From Micromussa lordhowensis (taxonomy: Eukaryota; Cnidaria; Anthozoa; Scleractinia; Lobophylliidae): a stretch of 64,000 nucleotides of DNA. Position 1 is the first letter of the stretch, and each line of letters starts with the position of its first letter. Below the pieces are notes generated by a model. It did not search any database. It worked only from the letters and a program-made list of their open reading frames with translations, and was not told the origin of the DNA. The DNA is taken from NCBI GenBank assembly GCA_964020085.1, contig OZ026597.1:10121497-10185496 (forward strand), read 5' to 3'. Positions 56,001-64,000 of this stretch are shown here, one piece after another. The position numbers were made by a program, and so were the translations under genes.

Positions 56001-59000
56001 ATAGATTGAGTTCTTTTCTTATGTTGTCGATGTTTTAGAAGAAAGGTCTTTCAACATGACATTCTGGAAGGACATAATGTCTGAGAAAATAACCGTTATT
56101 GATTGTCAACAAAGAGAAAAATGTAGTCGCCAATATGGTGATTAAACAAGAATTTGAGGTCGACAAGGATGAAATATTAGTTGCATTGGAAAACAAAACA
56201 AGAAAAGTATTGGTTCAATTAGCCTGCGAAAACAGCCGTCCTTCTTCGCTCCCGGCCCGAGTGGCGTTTCGCGAGAAGGACGTCTGCGATTTACCGCCGA
56301 AAATTCCATACTGATGAGGCAAATCTGTCCCGAATCTGGTCATGAACGCTGATTGGTTCGATCGGTAATTATGCTTAACTAAGTCCGTAAATATGCGGGC
56401 CATTGAATATTCTCACCAAAACAAATACGTGTTATGAAAATGGGGTTGATAGACCTACACGACTCCTATGGTTCGTGGCATTTGTACATTTGCCGTTCTC
56501 TTTCGGTCGCTCGACTGTTTTTGTTGCTTCACTCTTGTTTATGAAGGACACTTCATCTTGTGTTATAAGGAGGAATTTCCAGTGGAGTTGAGCCGTTAGA
56601 CCGTGCTATGGTAAATTTTTAGAGGTCACAGGTCGGCATTATCTCCCTGTCGCTTCCTCGAGTCTGACACCTCTGTAATTTGCCCTGTTCAGGCTCATTT
56701 CTATTGCAAGAAGAGATGTGTTTTTAAGTCTCGAAGTATTTGCTTTTGAGGGACAAAAAATGAAATTTACCATGAACATGTTGCTTACACTGTACTTGCA
56801 TTCTATATTGTGACACCGGGCGCGGCTGTGATTAGAACTGTTTGCAAGGACAGTAGGTAGATTCTTATCACGGATAGCATATTTTCAGAGAGGCCGTGGC
56901 TTAACTTCGAGAAAGCTATACGTTTGTCTAGAGATATTACGCTTCTTGCAGCTATCCGAAAAAAAGTTTTCATCAAGAAATTGTCGACCACGCAAGTCAT
57001 TTTCCACGGTAATAATGTTAACCACTAACTTCTGTCACTTCTCGATTTGCTTTTTACATGACAGACAGCAAAACGGAAACGTGAAAAGAAGTGAATTTGT
57101 CGAGTTTGACGGGAGAGAGTCGAACAAATGTTCGAGATATCGCGGTATCTTTTGCAGTAGCTCAGTGATCTTAATATCACTGAGTCCTCACATAGTATCT
57201 GTCGCCCTTTTCAGCACCTCTTCTCCAAAGAATGCAAGTTTCTTCCTGATCATGAATATTCATCTCCTCGGGAAAAAAACTCAAATGTTAATTTATGCCT
57301 ATTTTGCAGATTGAGGCAAGATTACAGAGTTCACACTTACGTCATCAGTATGGAATTTTCGGCGGTAAATCACAGAGGTCCTTCTCGCGAAACGCCACTC
57401 GGGCCGGGAGCGAAGAAGGACGGCTGTTTTTGCAGGCTATGGTTCAATTATTAATTAATTTATTTATTTATTTACACCGTTACATAGCATTTCAAAAAAG
57501 ATAAATATTACAGAACATGCAACGCACATACACACAGGCTAGGCTAAACAAAATTCTAAAGGAACCGGGTATGACAAACAAAAAATACATTTTGCAACAG
57601 ATACCCCTTTAAAATTTAAGCGCCAGAGGATTGAATAACCACTTTTGATTAAAATTATCTAGAGTAGCATTCTCCCAAGCTAAATACAATTCAGTTTGAT
57701 ATTTTTGCTTTAACTTGACCTTAAATAAATAATATTTGTATATTTGGTTTCACATTATTTCTTCTACAATAACAAATAACAGATTTCCCTGCCATTATTA
57801 TTGCCACTGATGCCTAAAATTACATCTTGTGAAGTAAAATTAATATTAGAATTTGTACATTTCTTCCAACAATTAACTCGAAGTCTTTCCAAAATATGAG
57901 AAATATCTGCCTTAGTTAAATTACAGAACGTACATAAATCAGATTCCACTATACCCATTTTCTTTAAAGGTATGTTAGTACAGGTTATATAATTAGGTAC
58001 TTTAAATTGAAAATCACGTAAATAAATTTCTGAACAAACTAATTTTGGCAAGCTATAGAACATCTTACATGGTCAAATCAGGGCTTCCGGGATTATGCGT
58101 TTTTTTCAGCAAATTAGGCACTATTTTTTGGCGAATTATGCGTGAATTGCGCAATATTTTTTTGCGAAAAAATTGAACGCTTTTTGCAACGAAGCGATGG
58201 CTATTTGCAACACCCCAAAAAAGCAAGGTACCGGTATGAAAAAAGCATAGCTTATAAATAGATTTTTCGAACTTTTTCAACATTCCCCATTATGCATTTT
58301 TTTCGGAATTATGCGAATTATGCGCTCAGAGCTGAATTATGCGATTTCGCATCGGCGCATAATTCCAGAAGCCCTGTCTATATTAAACTCGCTTTGCAAT
58401 TTATTTGCACTATTTGGTAAACTAACTTTTAGCCGAATAAGAAATCTGTAGTACCCTCTACTTTTGGCTAAAGTGGCATCAAAAAAGGTGTTGTTATCAT
58501 AGTAACGCAACGTATTCGTTAGTCTGACATCATTTTCCTTCCCTCTTAACGAAACAGTTATGGCCGATCTCAGACCAGCCCAGGTCAAAAAATTACAATT
58601 TAACCCCAAATCCGTCCGTATGAGATTCAAGGACTCTGCATTGTTAAGATGCAGTCTAAAAAAAATTAACTTTTTGTCAAAAAACCTTCTATAAGAAAAC
58701 GGTTTCCAGTTAATTCTAATGTTCTTATTGTTCCAAATGATCGAGGTTGAGTCATCTTCTGTTGAAAAGGCACATACATTCCTAAATTCTGCCCAAAACT
58801 GAATCAACTCTGCATAAAATTTATTAGTTACGTTGTATTCCCTGGGTTCATAAACACAATGAAAAAAGGAAATCCACACCAAACCTTTTCCAACCAGCAT
58901 CTTCGTCAAGCCAATTTATTGGATGGTTATGATTTTTATTTTTGATGGCGTGACAGTGCAAACCAGCAATATATACATTTAGCCAAGTCTAAAAGTGGAG

Positions 59001-62000
59001 CTCCTTATTGCAATAATTAACCATACAGGAAAAAGAGGATTTGTTTTTGGATGTGATCAATTGTGAGCATGTAATAAAATTATTGTTCAGCGTATGTTTT
59101 CGCTATTTTTTCCAGTTGCATTTTAACAAATGACCCAGTAAGCGTAACCAAGATTGTAGAAATTACATAATGCAATACATTGGGGACTATCCAAGTGATG
59201 ATTATGCCAGGAGTATGTCAGAAGAAAAGGCAACAACACACCAGGGTTAATTTGTGCCAAAATTATGCCTTTGTTTGTACTTCCTCCTTCTCCCCCAGAG
59301 TAATAACCTGACTTGAGCCTGTGATCCAATCAAAAACCAGTACCTGGTCCGCTGTCAAATTCAAAAGAAAACATGTGACCTTGATGAGCTCTAATCCTGA
59401 GCTCAGGATATGGTCATGTGATGCTGGTCAGCAGATACCTTGTTTTGACAGTTGTCAATAGACCTTTTTACCGATACGGCGGCCATCTTGAATTCTATTG
59501 TTTTGACTGAGAAATTATGGGCTGCCGAGGGGGCAATCGCTGGAAAATTTATCGTATAAACAGCTTTCAGGATAAATTTTTACTGCTTGTCTCTCATATT
59601 CCATAACAAATATTACAAGCGTTACATCTTTCCGTCACGATATTTGGCAGTTGTTCCTATGGTTATCGAAAAATTATTGTTAAAAGTTATCACGCCACAG
59701 TATTCTTTTTAATTATTTCTCATCTGCCCCCTGGGCATCCCATAATTTCCTCGGAATTCAAGATGGCCGCCGTATCGGTAAAAAGGTCTATTAACCATAA
59801 CATACATGTACATGTAGATGTCCAATGTCAAAGATGTACCTATGGTATGGAAAGGTATTGACGTAAGGATGGACGTATGGACAGTCATGTGACAACCACA
59901 ATTTTTGAGATCAATGGGTTTCCAAATTTCGTGCCTTCAGTGCGCAGGAGCTCTGCTATTAATTACAGTCACTTTGACTAATCTAACCAAGGCATTCCAA
60001 ACAAAATTTTCTACAAATTTAACTAAATAAATAAAAATTGTGGAGGTTAACAAAAGTTTTCAAACAAATTATCAATGTAATCAAGCTGTACATTATTACA
60101 AAGGCAACATATTTGTGGTAATTCTGATTAGTAACTATTTTAAACTTTTAAAATGCCAGTGGTCAATTTGCAAAGAACTTGCTTAAGTGGCCTTGGCTGG
60201 AGTAGTCACACTGTAATGTATTTTTAAAACTGGCTGCCTGCCTGCCTTTAACTCTGTAGTTTTTATTTTAGCCACTCCCTCTCTCTCCTTTGAACTCTAT
60301 GTAGACCAAATGGGCAAAATAAAGCTTGTTGTTGTTGTTGGCATCTTACTATGTCTTCAAATGTTGGCTTATGCTTATATTATGCGCTAATGAAAACTAA
60401 CCTTTAGAGTATCAATATTGTGTGATATTTGTACTGTCCACTGAATGCAGTTGGATTTACATAACAAGACTGCATTGTAGTCAAAGATGTATGCTAGCAT
60501 TTACCAGATTTTTCATCTCCTTTACACAGAAAGGCTTTGGATACAAGGGGAGCATTTTCCACCGTGTTATTGACGGCTTTATGATTCAAGGTACACTGTG
60601 AATTCCTCATTTAAATATTCACACTTTAATTAATAAAATATTAGTTTTATTAGTCACTTGAAATAATTATAAAACCAATTCTTTTTTTCTTGATACCAAG
60701 GTGGTGACTTCACAAACAGGGATGGAACTGGAGGTAAGACTGAACTTATAACAATAATATAATTTTTTTAATTAGAGCGTGTAAAGGGAAATGAAAAGGG
60801 AAAACGCAAGTAACCTCAAGAAGTAATGAAAACCACTTCAGTACTTGAAAGGCATTAAATCTCTTTGGTATATGTAGCGATAGTTTCAAACTCCTTCAAA
60901 CATGTATTCAAACCTAGGCCAAAAAAGTATGGCAAAAACGTTTGATAAACATCCTTTAAAAGAGCTCTAATTTACTCCTGCTTTCTCGCACACGATACGT
61001 GGCGTCACATGAGCATACGCTTAAATAAAGGGCATGCACAATTCAATTCTCATCCAAGGTTGTAAAAACCTGCCTTTGATTGAGGATTGCTTGAAAATCT
61101 ACCGTAAAACCTATCATGAAATTTTCACAGTTGATTTCTTGGGGTGAATTACGTTTAGAGTCAAATTTTTTCAAAAATCTGTAAGACAGACTTTGAGCTA
61201 TTTTTGATTTCACATTCTCTTAGTTTGCAAAAAATCTGTCTTACAGATTTTTATTATACTTTGCATGAATGTTAAATCAGACCCAATTTCTTATTCCTGA
61301 AATTTTGAGGTGGGGTCATACAGGTAGATTTTGAGAAAAACGTGACTTAACCTAGTAGTGCCCAGTCTCTCATTGGGTACTCGGTCGCTCATTTTGGCCA
61401 TTTGTTGACGTTTAATAGACCCTTTTCATAAATGGCTGCCAGTTTAAAATCTTTTGTATGCATTTAAATTAGCCTTACTAACCTTGTCTCAGTGTAAAAA
61501 TACTTTTGAATTACTGACTTCAAAATGACGTTAGTAAGGCTAATTTTAATATTGTCAAAAGAATTTATAATTGGCCACCATTTATGAAAGTGGTCTATTG
61601 TTCAAATTTCACAGCGAATGGTAAAAGACTTAAGCAAACAGTAAATAGTGAAGGGAAAAACAGCTTGGAACCTTTTTAAAGGAGTTAAAAGTTGTGCTGT
61701 TATAGTGCATCAAAACTGTAGTAATTATGTTCTATCAATTGATGTCATATTTGTAACATTTTAATCTTTGAGATATTTTCATTTGCCCATGAAAGGTAAA
61801 AGCATCTATGGTGAGCGTTTTGCAGATGAGAATTTTGAACTGTCTCATTATGGTCCTGGCTGGCTGAGTATGGCTAATGCTGGTAAAGATACCAATGGTT
61901 CACAGTTCTTTATTACAACTCAAAAAACAAGCTGGCTGGACGGTAGACACGTTGTATTTGGAAAAGTACTTGAAGGCATGGTATGTTACTTAAACCGTAT

Positions 62001-62354
62001 GTTATGTCAAAACTATATAACTACCGCCAGTTCTGATTTGCTTTAGTGTCCTCCTTGCAACTGAGTTTTGTTTTGCATGGAACCAGTATTACTGAGTCGT
62101 AAGGGTGCTGGAGCACTAAGCTGGAGTTGTTTCTCTGTAGACCCCGGTTCAACTCCTTGGTCATGCTTGTAAATAGCCAAATGGTCTGCCTCCCGCCAGT
62201 TGGGAAGTTCAAGTCTTTATTATCCAACTCTGCTTCCTAGAGTACAAATATCGCGCGAAACGAGTACAAATAACAGATATTTGTACTCGCCTCATTCCTC
62301 CCGGCCGCGTGAAGTTCAAAACCTTGGCAAGTCAGAAATTTGGGAAAAGAAATC

Positions 62355-62386
<32 letters not shown>

Positions 62387-62944
62387 GTGTGTAGTATCGC
62401 TGTATATTTTTACTCGTTGTTTGTATTTTGACTCGCCCTACGGGCTCGTCAAAATACTGCACAACTCGTAAAAATATACAGCGATACTACACACCAAAAC
62501 GTCTAATAAGATATATATATTTATAATGTATATTTGAAATATTTGTTTCTTTCAGTTTAAGTGGTATCCCTGTGAACTTGCTAGGTGACAGTGGCTAAGC
62601 ACAATTTTGACCATTTATAAACAAACATTTTAAACATTTTTGTAATTATGCTCCCATTGACCCTAGAGTATACTGACAGGACATTTGAGATATGTAGTCT
62701 ACTTCTAATGTAGAACAAATTGACTTGGAATAAACGAGAGAATGCCAATATGACCAAGTTAGCGCCTATTGTAGTTTAACAAAATTCTGAGTAAGACTGA
62801 CATGCGTCTCTCTTCTCTTAGAGTGTTGTCAAAAAGATAGAGAAGACGAAAACCGATGGCCGTGATCGACCAGTCAAGGAGGTCAAAATTGCTGACTGTG
62901 GTTCTCTTCCAGTAGATAAACCTTTGACAGTCAAAACGGAATAA
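53100..62944 (+). CDS. PPIB: ER cyclophilin, PPIB-type peptidyl-prolyl isomerase (copy B)
   Basis: Five exons: 53100-53303, 60530-60590, 60701-60733, 61796-61980, 62822-62944; in phase, 201 residues. The start (AAGATGTCTTCG) leads into a signal peptide ([17 protein letters not shown]). Catalytic residues Arg80, Phe85, Gln136, Phe138, Trp146 and His151 are all present, so it should be an active secretory-pathway prolyl isomerase. The last four exons match copy A base for base in length except the last (123 versus 129). The first exon is continuous where copy A has an intron after TEK. The 7.2-kb first intron is packed with transposons. The C-terminus ends VKTE without a canonical KDEL. Confidence 0.95.
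53500..56200. other. Intron 1 of cyclophilin B, upstream part
   Basis: No second gene recognised. A duplicated block (CACGTGATTCTT, 54648 and 54741; GGTCAGAACGCCTGTGCT / GGTCAAAGCGCCTGTGCT near 54885 and 54935) and a GCGGGC..GCCCGC hairpin near 55098 are repeat debris. A 15-codon ATG frame at 55253 followed by GTAAGA is probably a captured fragment. Confidence 0.4.
56220..57439. mobile_element. 1.2-kb MULE-like element with ~100-bp TIRs and 9-bp TSD
   Basis: TGGTTCAAT at 56211-56219 and 57440-57448 is a perfect 9-bp target duplication. The ends TAGCCTGCGAAAACAGCCGT (left) and complement (right) pair over about 100 bp through CCATACTGATGA. 8-9 bp duplications and long TIRs are typical of Mutator-like elements. 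No transposase inside. Confidence 0.9.
57764..58909 (-). pseudogene. LINE ORF2 C-terminal remnant (connection plus zf-RVT)
   Basis: Two pieces. 58909-58377 reads [20 protein letters not shown], a segment found after the reverse transcriptase in L1-type ORF2 proteins. 58063-57764 has the zf-RVT-like pattern [18 protein letters not shown] and C-x2-C (LCTFCNL) with SHIL. The domain's usual second part is degraded. The reverse transcriptase core is absent. Non-functional. Confidence 0.8.
58079..58376. mobile_element. 298-bp MITE inserted in the LINE
   Basis: Ends CAGGGCTTCCGGGATTATGCG-like and the complement GCGCATAATTCCAGAAGCCCTG. It separates two parts of the LINE frame. Interior has repeated GAATTATGCG. 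Flanking duplication not clear. Confidence 0.8.
59461..59788. mobile_element. 328-bp TA-flanked MITE
   Basis: Inverted ends GACCTTTTTACCGATACGGC of about 45 bp containing GGCGGCCATCTTGAATTC; TA on both sides. In cyclophilin B intron 1. Confidence 0.9.
59966..60213. mobile_element. Second copy of the 248-bp mariner-type MITE
   Basis: CAGT..GACTA-TCTAACCAAGGC ends, TA flanks and exactly the same length as 7332-7579, though more diverged. Confidence 0.8.
61173..61252. repeat. 80-bp hairpin repeat
   Basis: AAAAATCTGTAAGACAGA pairs with TCTGTCTTACAGATTTTT. In cyclophilin B intron 3. Confidence 0.75.
61418..61595. mobile_element. 178-bp TA-flanked MITE
   Basis: GACCCTTTTCATAAATGGCT at one end and the imperfect complement at the other, TA flanks; internal TTAGCCTTACTAAC pair. 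Confidence 0.75.
62369..62511. repeat. 143-bp palindrome in cyclophilin B intron 4
   Basis: Arms of about 70 bp (TCTTATTAGACGTTTTGGTG...CTCGCCCTA and complement) with a few mismatches. No coding capacity. Confidence 0.9.
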
Positions 62945-64000
62945 TACTCGAGTGCTTACATTGTTGCATGTTTTTAGAAGTTTCAAACCCTTACAATGCA
63001 CCGAGAGTACATTTTATATATCCTGGTTCTTCTCATTTCAAGTGTGTGTGAATGTCTGATTTTAAAAAGAGTGTAGTTAACTGCCAGCTATTTCGGAACA
63101 TGTGAAATTCTGTACCGTACACAATTATGATTATTTCTTCATCTTTGCTAGTTTCTATTAAATGCAATCCCATATAACCGATTTAACAATCTTGTAGAGT
63201 AACCATCATACTGTATCGGAAATGGGCTGAACAAGTGTGGTTTCACAAGTGAGGGTTTGGTGTAGTGTCAACTCAATGTTGTCATCCTACGTATTTCTTG
63301 ATAATCTGAATTAAACGATATTTGTGGATTTTGTGGACCAAAACGGCTTTCGTCTGTTCGCCCGTGTTTTTTGGTTGCTACGGGTTACCGCCCTAATCAA
63401 GTTTACTCAAACACTTGAGCGAGATACAAAAGATAAATTCTAATTCCGTCTGGTTTTCTTCGATTTTGCTGAAATTTTAACATGATGAAGCTGGATTGAT
63501 AAGGAATAGATTTTACTATTGCCGATGTGTGGTATTTGTCAATGCGAAAGTGATATTTTGCTTCGAAGCCAGATTTCGAATGGAGTTTTGCGTAACGCGT
63601 GGGTTTCGATGTGACATTGTAATCCGAGATTTATTTTTATCTCAAAGAACAAAATAGCTGAGAAAGGTCATATTCTTGACCTTTCAAACGAATATAAATT
63701 TACACATGTCCCGCAATGACTTTTTAGTGAAAAAACATGATTTTTGACGAAACGGTGAATCTCGAATTTTTTTCGCGGCAAAAAATTGGACAAGAATGAG
63801 TTAAACCTGCACTGTTACACGTGTCCCTTGCCCTTTTCTTGCTTGACGTTTATTTGTTAGTTCCCACCTGATAAAATTCTGGAAGAAACAGAAAGACTTC
63901 TTTGCCTATAAAACGCCGGGATAACGTAATATCCTGCCTTTACCAACATGAACGCTTTGTTGTATGGTATTTGAATTGCGTCGTGATTTATTTTTGATCG
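62945..64000. other. 3' flank of cyclophilin B
   Basis: Presumed 3' UTR followed by intergenic DNA. ATTAAA at 63157-63162 is a candidate polyadenylation signal. No other gene seen. Confidence 0.5.

Larger units (their letters stand above)
57449..58915 (-). mobile_element. 5'-truncated L1-type LINE fragment
   Basis: Minus-strand 3' end of an L1/Tx1-like LINE: post-RT coding sequence at 58909-57764 (split by a MITE), a 3' UTR, and a (TTTA)n/(TAAA)n tail near 57449-57470. The MULE-like element is inserted immediately beyond the tail. Confidence 0.8.

Noticed and set aside
56308..56318. ACTGATGAGG as a second hammerhead core
   Set aside because: No GAAA or pairing stems follow at the required distance; it is part of the MULE-like inverted repeat.

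Overview
The window is eukaryotic animal DNA, most likely from an anthozoan cnidarian such as a stony coral. The evidence is spliced genes with GT-AG introns, AT-rich intergenic DNA, many TA-flanked MITEs, a tRNA-derived SINE tail, and long transposons carrying protein families common in cnidarian genomes. Species cannot be fixed from sequence alone. There is no bacterial gene organisation.

Layout. 1-2.9 kb holds dispersed repeats only. 2.9-8.5 kb is a five-exon minus-strand gene for a large unrecognised protein with a SAP-type DNA-binding motif. 9.7-11.2 kb is a two-exon minus-strand gene for an RPA70-like single-strand DNA-binding protein. 11.9-18.8 kb is a Helitron (Helentron type) with a 2A-like NPGP motif, a cysteine-peptidase-like domain, HUH Rep, PIF1 helicase and an endonuclease tail; it is damaged by one frameshift and a changed endonuclease motif. 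19.7-20.5 kb is a single-exon two-helix membrane protein.

Three further large mobile elements follow almost end to end. At 20.9-27.3 kb an element with 96-bp inverted repeats carries a broken ~1.6-kilocodon gene that has zinc modules, a flap-endonuclease-like core and a CXC tail. At 27.55-33.86 kb an element with imperfect short inverted repeats and satellite-like arrays at both ends carries a truncated DUF3987-like gene and a divergent, intact gene with cysteine clusters like those that accompany KDZ transposases. At about 33.9-37.6 kb an element with very long inverted repeats carries remnants of a Crypton-type tyrosine recombinase, minisatellites, a MITE and a hammerhead-ribozyme-like motif.

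38.1-38.4 kb is a ZCCHC24-like zinc-finger exon. 41.2-62.9 kb is a head-to-head pair of ER cyclophilin (PPIB-type) genes sharing a 418-bp intergenic promoter that contains an exact ERSE-II element. Their introns are loaded with transposons: a 1.3-kb foldback/MULE-like element with a 12-bp target duplication, a 1.2-kb MULE-like element with a 9-bp duplication, an L1-type LINE fragment, several MITEs and long hairpins. The cyclophilin genes are the clearest host genes; the 9.7-37.6 kb block is essentially a transposon island.
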